From Oscillospiraceae bacterium (GTDB lineage: Bacteria > Bacillota_A > Clostridia > Oscillospirales > Oscillospiraceae): a DNA stretch of 64,000 bases. Within the stretch, counting starts at the first letter, position 1; each line of letters starts with the position of its first letter. The notes beneath the pieces are model-generated. The model made no database searches. It was not told the DNA's origin and saw only the letters and a program-made list of their open reading frames with translations. Of the stretch, positions 41,735-48,636 are shown piece after piece. The position numbers were made by a program, and so were the translations under genes. The stretch covers positions 62,001 through 126,000 of the forward strand of contig JAFUCD010000024.1 in the NCBI GenBank assembly GCA_017459865.1, read 5' to 3'.

Positions 41735-42727
41735 ATGGCAAATCCCTATGGACTGGTTTATGCCGGGGCCATCGAAGAAAACGTGCCCGGCAAAGTAAAT
41801 ATCCGCCCTGTGCGCTATGAGGTGGAGGGCATCGAGGTCGCGGCGAATCTCTATCTCCCCGCGGACTTCGACGAAAGTAAAATCTACGCCGCCATCACGG
41901 TGGCACACCCCAACGGCGGCTGCAAGGAGCAGGTCGCGGGGCTTTATGCCCAGCGGCTCGCGGAGCTGGGCTATGTGACGCTGGCCTGCGACGCCCGGTA
42001 TCAGGGCGCCAGCGGCGGCGAGCCCCGGCTGCGCGATTATCCCGCCAACCGCATGGAGGACGTCAGCGGCATGGTGGACTATCTCTCGATGCTGCCCTAT
42101 GTGGATGAAAATCGCATCGGCTCTCTCGGCATCTGCGGCGGCGGGGGATATACTCTCGGCGCGGCGCAGACGGACGTGCGCATCAAAGCCGTCGCGACGC
42201 TCAGCATGTTCAACTCCGGCAGAGTTCGCCGCAACGGCTTTCTCGATGCAGACAAGGCCGGCGCGAAGAGCCGCCTTCAAAGAGCCGCAGCCGCGAGACA
42301 GAAGGAGCTGCGCGGCGAGGTGGAGTATGAGGGCTTCCTGCCGCCCGGCAAGAGCGACGACGAGCTCCGCGCCCTGATGGAGACACTGCCGGAGAACACC
42401 CTCTATCGCGACGGTATCGAGTATTACGGCCTCAGCCACCGGCACCCCAACGCCACCGGCAGCTACACCACCGCGTCGTTTCTGAAACTCATCGCCTTTG
42501 ACGTGGAGGATCGCATGGATCTCATCGACCGTCCGCTGCTGATGATCTGCGGCGAGAAGGCGGATACCCTCTACATGTCCGAGGACGCTTTCGCGAAGGC
42601 CACCGGCACGGAGCAGAAAGAACTCTATCTTATCCCCGGCGCCAGCCACATCCGCACCTACTGGGTGGAGGAATATGTGCAGCAGGCCGCAGAGAAGCTG
42701 GGCGCCTTCTTCTCAGAAAACCTGTGA
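41735..42727 (+). CDS. Dienelactone-hydrolase-like alpha/beta-hydrolase, second copy
   Basis: The 330-residue enzyme has AHPNGGCKEQ (oxyanion loop near residue 57), nucleophile Cys134 in GICGGGG and a His in GASHIR near residue 306. It resembles YcjY-type cytosolic hydrolases and the copy at 36457. An inserted linker (about residues 155-200, basic and Arg/Ala-rich) distinguishes it. AAAGGA precedes ATG 41735. Its stop overlaps the GTG of the next gene by 4 bases (GTGA), giving coupled translation. Confidence 0.85.
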   Translation: MANPYGLVYAGAIEENVPGKVNIRPVRYEVEGIEVAANLYLPADFDESKIYAAITVAHPNGGCKEQVAGLYAQRLAELGYVTLACDARYQGASGGEPRLRDYPANRMEDVSGMVDYLSMLPYVDENRIGSLGICGGGGYTLGAAQTDVRIKAVATLSMFNSGRVRRNGFLDADKAGAKSRLQRAAAARQKELRGEVEYEGFLPPGKSDDELRALMETLPENTLYRDGIEYYGLSHRHPNATGSYTTASFLKLIAFDVEDRMDLIDRPLLMICGEKADTLYMSEDAFAKATGTEQKELYLIPGASHIRTYWVEEYVQQAAEKLGAFFSENL

Positions 42728-43704
42728 AACGAACGATTTTAACCCTTCTGACCGCAGCCCTGCTCCTCACGGGCTGCGGTCAGACGCAGACTGCAAAAGG
42801 AAGCGCGGAGGAGGTGAGCCGTATGCAGTCAGATGCGGCATTTACTGCCGCGAGCCCGATCACAGACGTGATGCGTGATCCCGCGTTCGGGAGCTTCGGG
42901 CGGCTCCTGCTCCCGGCGGACGAATATTATTGGAGCGGCGAGCGGCTGCGGGATCTGCGCCTGACATGGTACAGCTATGTCAACACGGAAAAGACCGTGC
43001 AGATCGTCAATACCCTCAAGGAGCATGCATTGTCGGGCGAGCAGATCTTCTATGATATCTACACCGAGGCGGAGAAGCGCGCCGACCCCGCCAAGCGCGA
43101 CACCGGGCTGTTCTTCTTCCGAGGCGAGCCGGGGGCGCGGTTTGCCGTCTGCAACGCGGGCGGCGGCTTTGCCTTCGTCGGCGCCATGCACGACAGCTTC
43201 CCCCACGCGCTGGAGCTCTCGAAGCGCGGCTACAACGCCTTTGCACTGATCTACCGGCCCGGCGCCCAGACCGCCTGCGAGGATCTGGCAAGAGCTATCG
43301 CGTTCATCTTCGACCACGCGGACGAGCTGCAGATCAGCACCGACTGCTACTCCCTCTGGGGCGGCAGCGCCGGCGCAAGGATGGCGGCGTGGCTGGGCTC
43401 CCTCGGCACGGCGTATTTCGGGGAGGAAGATTGTCCCCGCCCCGGCGCGGTCATCATGCAGTATACCGGTCTCAGCGAGGTCTTTGGCAACGAGCCGCCC
43501 ACCTACAACTGCGTCGGCACGTCTGACGGCATTGCAAGTTGGCGCACCATGCAGCGGCGCATCGAGATGATCCAAAGAAACGGCACCGATGCCGAGATCG
43601 AGATCTTCGACGGCCTGCCCCACGGCTTCGGCCTGGGCCTCAGCACCGTGGCGGAGGGCTGGCTCGACCGCGCCGTGGCGTTCTGGGAAAGGCAGATGAC
43701 GTAA
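42724..43704 (+). CDS. Secreted lipoprotein alpha/beta-hydrolase (esterase)
   Basis: The 326-residue protein has a lipobox (AALLLTGC, Cys near residue 18) and an extracellular esterase of the GGSAG type, nucleophile Ser215, with His in GLPHGFG near residue 303. The layout resembles BD-FAE and acetyl-esterase-like enzymes of gut bacteria that remove acyl groups from plant compounds. GTG 42724 lies in the end of the DLH gene. Together with the next lipoprotein it would release products outside the cell for uptake. Confidence 0.85.
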   Translation: MKRTILTLLTAALLLTGCGQTQTAKGSAEEVSRMQSDAAFTAASPITDVMRDPAFGSFGRLLLPADEYYWSGERLRDLRLTWYSYVNTEKTVQIVNTLKEHALSGEQIFYDIYTEAEKRADPAKRDTGLFFFRGEPGARFAVCNAGGGFAFVGAMHDSFPHALELSKRGYNAFALIYRPGAQTACEDLARAIAFIFDHADELQISTDCYSLWGGSAGARMAAWLGSLGTAYFGEEDCPRPGAVIMQYTGLSEVFGNEPPTYNCVGTSDGIASWRTMQRRIEMIQRNGTDAEIEIFDGLPHGFGLGLSTVAEGWLDRAVAFWERQMT

Positions 43705-44703
43705 ATGAAGCGATTGTTTTGCCTGCTCATGATCATTCTGCTCATGCTGACAGCCTGCACGCGCACCCCAACGGAAACGGAGGAAACCACAACGAAACAA
43801 AACAACCAAAGCGGGACCATCCCCGCGGAACTGGCATACATCCCGGCAGGGTACGAGCAGCCCTGCGATCATCCCGGGACGCTGGAAAAGCTCACCTATG
43901 AGACGTGGGAGTCGTTTACCTACGAACAGCACGCCCAGAGGCTGACCAAAGAGGCGTGGGTTTATGTGCCCTACGGCTACGATCCCCAGAAGCAATACAA
44001 CATCCTCTATCTCAGCCACGGCGGCTGGAGCGACGAGACCACCCTCATGGGCACGGACAAAAACCCCAGCGCATTCAAGCACATCATGGACCACGCCATT
44101 GAAGCCGGGGAGATCGACCCGCTGCTGATCGTCCTGCCGACCTATAACAATCTGAGCGGGGAGGACAGCGGGGATTACAGCCTCGCCATTCAGCTCACGG
44201 ATCAGTTTCACAACGAACTGATGAACGATCTCATCCCCGCCGCGGAGACGAAATACAGCACCTTCGCGGAGGACGTGACGCCGGAGGGCCTCGTTGCCTC
44301 CCGTGATCACCGCGCCTTCGGCGGCTTCTCCATGGGCTCGGTGAATACTTGGTGCACCTTCCGCTACTGCCTGGACGCCTTTCGCTATTTCATCCCCATG
44401 AGCGGCAATTACGGCGTGCCCGGCGAGACGATGGCGCAGATGGTGCGCGATCAGGGCTACGGCCCGGAGGACTTTTTCATCTTCGCGGCCTCCGGCACGC
44501 GGGACTTCGCCTATTCGTCCTTCAAGGCCCAGATCATGAGCATGGGCAAGGTCCGCGACGGCACCTTCGTCTTTGCCGACAATGAGACGGACGGCAACCT
44601 GACCTTCCGCGAGCGCGAGGGTTACGTGCACGACTACAGCGCGGCCTACGAATACCTGTATAACGCATTGCAATTTATTTGGATGGGAGGAAACACCAAA
44701 TGA
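43705..44703 (+). CDS. Secreted lipoprotein CE1-type esterase (feruloyl/acetyl-esterase-like)
   Basis: The 332-residue lipoprotein (lipobox LLMLTAC) carries an esterase D/CE1-like hydrolase: EAWVYVPYGYDPQKQYNILYL, nucleophile Ser209 in GGFSMG and His in VHDYSAAYEYL. CE1 relatives remove feruloyl or acetyl groups from xylan, which fits extracellular release of hydroxycinnamates. The start codon directly follows the previous stop, and the ATGA overlap leads into the FMN reductase. No cellulose-binding module is attached. Confidence 0.85.
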   Translation: MKRLFCLLMIILLMLTACTRTPTETEETTTKQNNQSGTIPAELAYIPAGYEQPCDHPGTLEKLTYETWESFTYEQHAQRLTKEAWVYVPYGYDPQKQYNILYLSHGGWSDETTLMGTDKNPSAFKHIMDHAIEAGEIDPLLIVLPTYNNLSGEDSGDYSLAIQLTDQFHNELMNDLIPAAETKYSTFAEDVTPEGLVASRDHRAFGGFSMGSVNTWCTFRYCLDAFRYFIPMSGNYGVPGETMAQMVRDQGYGPEDFFIFAASGTRDFAYSSFKAQIMSMGKVRDGTFVFADNETDGNLTFREREGYVHDYSAAYEYLYNALQFIWMGGNTK

Positions 44704-45242
44704 GTAAAAACGTATTGATCCTTTCCGGCAGCCCGCGCAAGGGCGGAAACTCGGACATCCTGTGCGACGAGTTTGCCCGCGGCGCTTTGGAGACCGGGAA
44801 CGCGGTGGAAAAGATTTTCGTCCGCTCGAAAAAGCTCGCGCCCTGCAACGCCTGCTATTACTGCTTTAAGGGCGGCAACGGCAAATGTGCCATTCAGGAC
44901 GATATGGCGGAGCTGCTGGAGAAGATGATCGCGGCGGACGTGATCGTCATGTCCAGTCCTGTGTACTTCTACTCCATCGACTCGCAGATGAAAATGCTCA
45001 TCGACCGCTGTCTTGCGCGCTATGAGGAGATGGTGGACAAAGAGCTCTATTTCATCATGACTTCCGCCGAGGACAGCGATACCGTCATGGACGGCACCAT
45101 GGCCTGCTTCCAGGGCTTTGCCGACTGCCTCGAAGGGAGCGCTATCAAAGGCGTCCTCTACGGCAAGGGCGTCTACGAGCCCGGTACGGTGAAAGCCACC
45201 GCCCACATGCAGACGGCATACGACATGGGCCGCGGCGTGTGA
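44700..45242 (+). CDS. NAD(P)H-dependent FMN reductase (iron-sulfur flavoprotein-like)
   Basis: The 180-residue flavodoxin-fold protein has the phosphate-loop LILSGSPRKGGNSD (about residues 6-19), the CNACYYCFKGGNGKCAIQD cysteine cluster (about 50-70) and SSPVYFYSIDSQMK. Three Cys in C-x2-C-x2-C plus a fourth resemble the ISF flavoprotein pattern, so an Fe-S cluster is possible. GGGAGG precedes ATG 44700. It is the last gene of the AKR operon; a group II intron remnant abuts its stop. Confidence 0.88.
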   Translation: MSKNVLILSGSPRKGGNSDILCDEFARGALETGNAVEKIFVRSKKLAPCNACYYCFKGGNGKCAIQDDMAELLEKMIAADVIVMSSPVYFYSIDSQMKMLIDRCLARYEEMVDKELYFIMTSAEDSDTVMDGTMACFQGFADCLEGSAIKGVLYGKGVYEPGTVKATAHMQTAYDMGRGV

Positions 45243-45514
45243 AATCGAGTAGGAGGGGATGAATAGGCTCCGCCCTCTCACACCACCGTGCGTACGGTTC
45301 CGTACACGGCGGTTCAACTGCATAATTGCAGAGACTCGTACCGGTCAAGGATGCTGTAGCATTCTGCCTGTGCGAGTCTTTCTTTTGAAATGGAGCGGTT
45401 TAGCGTGATCGTCCCCACCATCCGCGAATAGTCGTTGTGTGAATTACCATACTGGTATGCCGCCCATCGTATTTCGCATGTCGTAAAGCTCACACACAAT
45501 GGCTTTCTGCTCAT
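45243..45514 (-). mobile_element. Group II intron 3' remnant
   Basis: On the minus strand the sequence after the maturase stop shows the domain V/VI end of a bacterial group II intron. There is a GC hairpin with GTGTACGGAACCGTACGCAC and a TGGTGTGAGAGG segment, a stem of the last domain and the ending CCTACTCGATT immediately beside the FMN reductase stop. Only the last about 270 bases of the intron survive; domains I-III are absent, so splicing and mobility should be lost. Confidence 0.75.
45314..45514 (-). pseudogene. C-terminal remnant of group II intron maturase
   Basis: The last 66 residues (…TITLNRSISKERLAQAECYSILDRYESLQLCS) match the end of group II intron-encoded reverse transcriptase/maturases, i.e. 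the X/D-domain tail. The reverse transcriptase domain is missing. Stop codon TGA-like end is followed at once by the domain V/VI RNA. It is the broken 3' part of the intron ORF. Confidence 0.75.
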
Positions 45515-45822
45515 CTCGATTGAAACGAATTACTTTTTACATATGAATCTCTTCTCGTGATTCTGTCTGTATTGCACAGAATTGCAGAGGAGTTTGCGAA
45601 TGTGCGAAATAAAGAAAACACATGCAGTGCCACGTTTTGCAGCTCTGCATGTTCCTGCCCTTGCAATGCATCACTTTCCAATTACTGCCATATCCATTGA
45701 AAAGAAACGATTTCAGGGATTAATCTTATATGAAACCCAGTTCTTGGTTTGCGAAAAAATGTTTTATTTGTAAAATGGTGAATTGCAGTGTTCACTGTAC
45801 AGGAAGAAAAGGAGTAGGGGAT
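45515..45822. other. Low-GC spacer before the regulator gene
   Basis: No gene is supported in this 308-base AT-rich stretch. It contains the promoter at 45749-45776 and a short plus-strand reading frame that looks like chance coding. The GC drop relative to the cargo marks a junction. Confidence 0.55.
45749..45776 (+). promoter_or_regulatory. Promoter of the response regulator
   Basis: TTGCGA (45749-45754), 16 bases and TAAAAT (45771-45776) lie 46 bases before ATG 45823. Confidence 0.55.
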
Positions 45823-46518
45823 ATGAGCAGACAGATTATGTCCATTGGGCTATCGAACGACGCAAACGAGATATTCAAAACGTACTTTGCATTGGAACGA
45901 CTTCCGTTAATAGCATGTGGTGATCTAAACGAAGCAGTGGTTCTGATGAGCAAAGAGACATTTTGCTTGATTCTTTTGAATGTGTATGATTTGGCAACAG
46001 ACGATGCGCAGAATGCGGTCAGTAAAGTCCGAAACATGACGTATGCGCCATTGCTTGTATTATCAAAACAGGAGACGGCTGCATCTGTACTGGAGGTTGG
46101 AGCGGATGTCTGCATTTCATCCACTACGGATCTCTGCATTATCTTTTCGCATGCCATGGCATTGCTGCGCAGATATGTAGTCTATGATCGTTATGATGTT
46201 TTTGACCCGGAAGCTGCAACCTTATACCGTGGGGATCTGATGATTGACTCCAAACGTCATCGAGTCACCAAGGCGGGGGAGGAGGTCTTGCTGCGTCCGC
46301 GAGAATTCCGCCTGCTTGCGTTTTTTGCAAGAAACCCGGGAATTGTACTTACGCCGGATCAGATCCGTGCGGCGGTGTGGCTCAACGAGGCGGATGACAA
46401 TCGCGATGTTACACCTGTGATTACGATCTTGCGCCAAAAGCTTTGTGACAATAAGGATGACCCAAAATATATCGAAACCATTCGCGGAGTGGGTTATCGT
46501 TTTCTGATCGATGCCTGA
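45823..46518 (+). CDS. OmpR/VanR-type regulator with degenerate receiver
   Basis: The 231-residue protein has a receiver-like domain (1-110) and a winged-helix output (about 135-231; EVLLRPREFRLLAFFARNPGIVLTPDQI and a DVTPVITILRQKL recognition helix). The receiver lacks the usual chemistry: beta-3 has Asn53 (LILLNVYD) where the phosphorylated Asp is expected, and the conserved Lys is Ser (DVCISST). It therefore probably acts without phosphorylation. No histidine kinase is adjacent. AAGGAGTAGGGG precedes ATG 45823. Codon use and GC are much lower than the cargo. Confidence 0.8.
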   Translation: MSRQIMSIGLSNDANEIFKTYFALERLPLIACGDLNEAVVLMSKETFCLILLNVYDLATDDAQNAVSKVRNMTYAPLLVLSKQETAASVLEVGADVCISSTTDLCIIFSHAMALLRRYVVYDRYDVFDPEAATLYRGDLMIDSKRHRVTKAGEEVLLRPREFRLLAFFARNPGIVLTPDQIRAAVWLNEADDNRDVTPVITILRQKLCDNKDDPKYIETIRGVGYRFLIDA

Positions 46519-46544
46519 TGACTACTGATACTTTTGATTCGCAG

Positions 46545-46573
46545 TTGAATCGGAGATAAAATCAAATTATAAT
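46545..46573 (+). promoter_or_regulatory. Promoter of the GNAT gene
   Basis: TTGAAT (46545-46550), 17 bases and TATAAT (46568-46573) lie 41 bases before ATG 46614. Confidence 0.8.
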
Positions 46574-46613
46574 ACTGATGATTGATAATCGGGATTAGTG
46601 AGGACATATTACA

Positions 46614-47069
46614 ATGATTCATTTAGAAAAAATCAATCTCGAGAACTGGAGACAGGCTACGTTTGTCACAACAGACCCCCAAAGGAATTGTCCATTAGAC
46701 GAGGAATGGGTAACCAGTGTGGCGTTTTCCATCGTTCAGTCGGTATACGAGCCAGAGTGGAAAAGTAGATTAATTATGGATGATGATACAATAGTTGGCT
46801 TTGCCTTCTATGGTTGGTGGGATAAAAAGAATGCTCCTCTGTTTTGCCGATACATGATAGATGTGGACTATCAGGGCAAAGGATATGGAAAACGAGCACT
46901 ACCCATTATCGTTGATGAAATGATGAAAGAGTATCGAACAGACAGGATACTGCTAACGCTGGAAAGTAATAATGAAAGGGCGGTTCACCTTTATACGAAG
47001 TTCGGTTTTATTCCTACAGGCGAAATAGAAGAAGGCGAAGAAATATATATGTATAAGAAGAAATTGTAA
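46614..47069 (+). CDS. GNAT-family N-acetyltransferase
   Basis: The 151-residue protein has the GNAT acetyl-CoA-binding loop YQGKGYGKRAL (about residues 85-95), RYMIDVDYQGKG, and the closing LTLESNNERAVHLYTKFGF motif. The shape resembles spermidine/spermine acetyltransferases (PaiA/BltD-like). It has its own promoter and a terminator, so it is an independent gene. No clear ribosome site other than GAGG is visible. Its substrate may be a polyamine or an amino-containing drug. Confidence 0.88.
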   Translation: MIHLEKINLENWRQATFVTTDPQRNCPLDEEWVTSVAFSIVQSVYEPEWKSRLIMDDDTIVGFAFYGWWDKKNAPLFCRYMIDVDYQGKGYGKRALPIIVDEMMKEYRTDRILLTLESNNERAVHLYTKFGFIPTGEIEEGEEIYMYKKKL

Positions 47070-47119
47070 GCGATTGTGAAACTGATGCAGTAAATTCCCG
47101 CTTATCGAATAGTTTAAGA

Positions 47120-47152
47120 AAACCTGCCTTCGCATTACGCAGAGGCAGGTTT
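47120..47152. terminator. Terminator after GNAT gene
   Basis: A 10-bp stem (47120-47129 AAACCTGCCT, 47143-47152 AGGCAGGTTT) with a T-rich tail about 50 bases after the GNAT stop. Confidence 0.8.
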
Positions 47153-47615
47153 CCTTGTTGCCGAAATTATGCCGTGTGGGTACACGCTCTTGTTCCGTCT
47201 TATTCTTGTCGAGCCCTGTCTGAACTTGCGATATTTGTAGGGAAAAGAGAGGGATTATAGAGGAAAATGAGAGGAATTGTCTGATACAATCATCCGCATC
47301 CGCTAAAAGGGGATGCGATGATTGAAGATCAGGTTGCTCTCGACTGACGTGGGTGGAGCTGATCCGCCCGGCGTCAGACAACAAATACAAAAACTGCATT
47401 TCAGAGCACAGACGATCCAAGGATTGTCTGCGCTCCAAATTTTTTCGACTGTTTTCCGCAGCTTCTCCTATCAAATGATAGGGGGATTTGCGGAAAGCGG
47501 TCGATTATTGTTTGTCGTTTTTCTCGAATTATTTGTTTCTCACGAGAATTTTATAAAATTCAGCATTTTGCCGATGAAATCCGGCGAGTTTTGTCCACGC
47601 TGCCGAAGCCCGCCG
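47153..47615. other. Long structured leader before the sigma-like gene
   Basis: About 460 bases with no credible gene. It contains several inverted repeats, e.g. a CATCC..GGATG pair near 47287-47318 and a CCTATC..GATAGG hairpin near 47470-47485 inside an 8-bp outer stem. It resembles a structured 5' leader or att-proximal control region. Confidence 0.55.
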
Positions 47616-47650
47616 CCTCCGATCAAATTTTCAAAAAATTTGATCGGAGG
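47616..47650 (+). promoter_or_regulatory. Hairpin sequestering the ribosome site of the sigma-like gene
   Basis: A perfect 15-bp stem (47616-47630 with 47636-47650, five-base loop) ends in GGAGG at 47646-47650, the ribosome site of TTG 47659. In the folded RNA the site is base-paired and closed; opening it would switch translation on. Confidence 0.7.
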
Positions 47651-47658
47651 TACATATC

Positions 47659-48153
47659 TTGCTGAAACCGAAATCCAGCTATGCCCTGAATAAGAAAGAC
47701 AGGGACGCTATCGTATATATCGACGCAAATCATCAGATCGTCCGCCTGACCCGCGATGATTTCGACACGGAGGAGGAATTCGTGAAATGGAAAGAGTGGT
47801 CGGATGAAATTTACCACGCGGAAGAAAAGGCAGACCATATTTACAGTAATCATACAGTTTCACAAACCGAACTGGTCGAGCAAACCATCGAGACGCCATC
47901 GCCAGAAGTGGCAACGATTTGGCAAGACCAGCGGCGAAAACAGGAGCAGTATGCAGCAGAAACCGTGCTGCAAATCCGAGACGTAGTGACAGAAAAGCAG
48001 TTTCGAAGGCTCTGGCTGTACCATGTAAGCGGTCTCACGGAGCAGAAAATCGCTGATCTGGAGTCCGTCGGACAGAGCAGAATTTCCAAATCGCTGATGG
48101 CTGCGGAAAAAAGAATCAAAAAATTTTTACAGAAAGCGAAAAACAGGGGCTAA
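47659..48153 (+). CDS. Sigma-70 region 4-like regulator
   Basis: The 164-residue protein ends in a sigma-4-like helix-turn-helix: VTEKQFRRLWLYHVSGLTEQKIADLESVGQSRISKSLMAAEKRIKKFL. The first half is acidic and unstructured-looking (KADHIYSNHT). Related small sigma-like proteins in conjugative elements regulate excision/transfer promoters. The TTG start is preceded by the GGAGG sequestered in the hairpin. It lies upstream of the DinG and recombinase genes and may control them. Confidence 0.75.
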   Translation: MLKPKSSYALNKKDRDAIVYIDANHQIVRLTRDDFDTEEEFVKWKEWSDEIYHAEEKADHIYSNHTVSQTELVEQTIETPSPEVATIWQDQRRKQEQYAAETVLQIRDVVTEKQFRRLWLYHVSGLTEQKIADLESVGQSRISKSLMAAEKRIKKFLQKAKNRG

Positions 48154-48516
48154 AACCGAATCGAAATCGGCGTTTAGTGAAGGGACATGCTCTGCGCGTC
48201 CCTGCTGAACCTTGAAAAATCGATATCGGGATTCGGAGTACGTTACCGCTTCTGCCGAGAGGGAAGCCGCCGAGCATATGCGCCAGGATCTCATTATGAG
48301 TGAGCGAGCAACATCTGCCACGGACAGCGCAGGAACAGCACTGTGCTGCAGGCCATGACCGGGAGCGGAGATAATGATACTTCTGTGCAACACGCAGCCC
48401 GCCGGAAGGCGGGATATGGTCGTTTTGGGCTGGAATGAATGTCCTCAATGCCATATATGATCCTTGCGCGCTGAAAGGAGCTCTGAATCTCCCTATATCG
48501 TCGGGGGCTGAGATAA
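48154..48516. other. Non-coding leader with hairpins before DinG
   Basis: No gene is supported here. It includes AGGGAC..GTCCCT (48181-48206) and a CCCGCC-GGAA-GGCGGG hairpin (48398-48413), as in a structured mRNA leader. A long in-frame extension of DinG from 48435 looks non-coding. Confidence 0.5.
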
Positions 48517-48636
48517 ATGCGGCGAATCATCAAGAACATTACCAAATTCATTTTTGGCGATGGAACTACTGTGCAGAAGGGCGGCATCGTCCTTCTGCAT
48601 ACCATTCTGTCGCCAACACAGGAGGAGATTATTTGA
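48517..48636 (+). CDS. Possible 39-aa protein coupled to DinG
   Basis: ATG 48517 to TGA 48636 encodes MRRIIKNITKFIFGDGTTVQ... and overlaps the DinG start (TTGA). The GGGGG preceding is a weak ribosome site. Codon use is plausible, but no homologue is known to me, so it may be a translation-coupling leader or chance. Confidence 0.3.
   Translation: MRRIIKNITKFIFGDGTTVQKGGIVLLHTILSPTQEEII

Noticed and set aside
40301..42649. 782-residue antisense frame across three genes
   Set aside because: Spans several intact sense genes with their own ribosome sites; composition explained by GC-rich third positions.
48435..48632. Extended DinG N-terminus from 48435
   Set aside because: No good ribosome site and unlike helicase N-termini; TTG 48633 follows GGAGGAG and fits family length.
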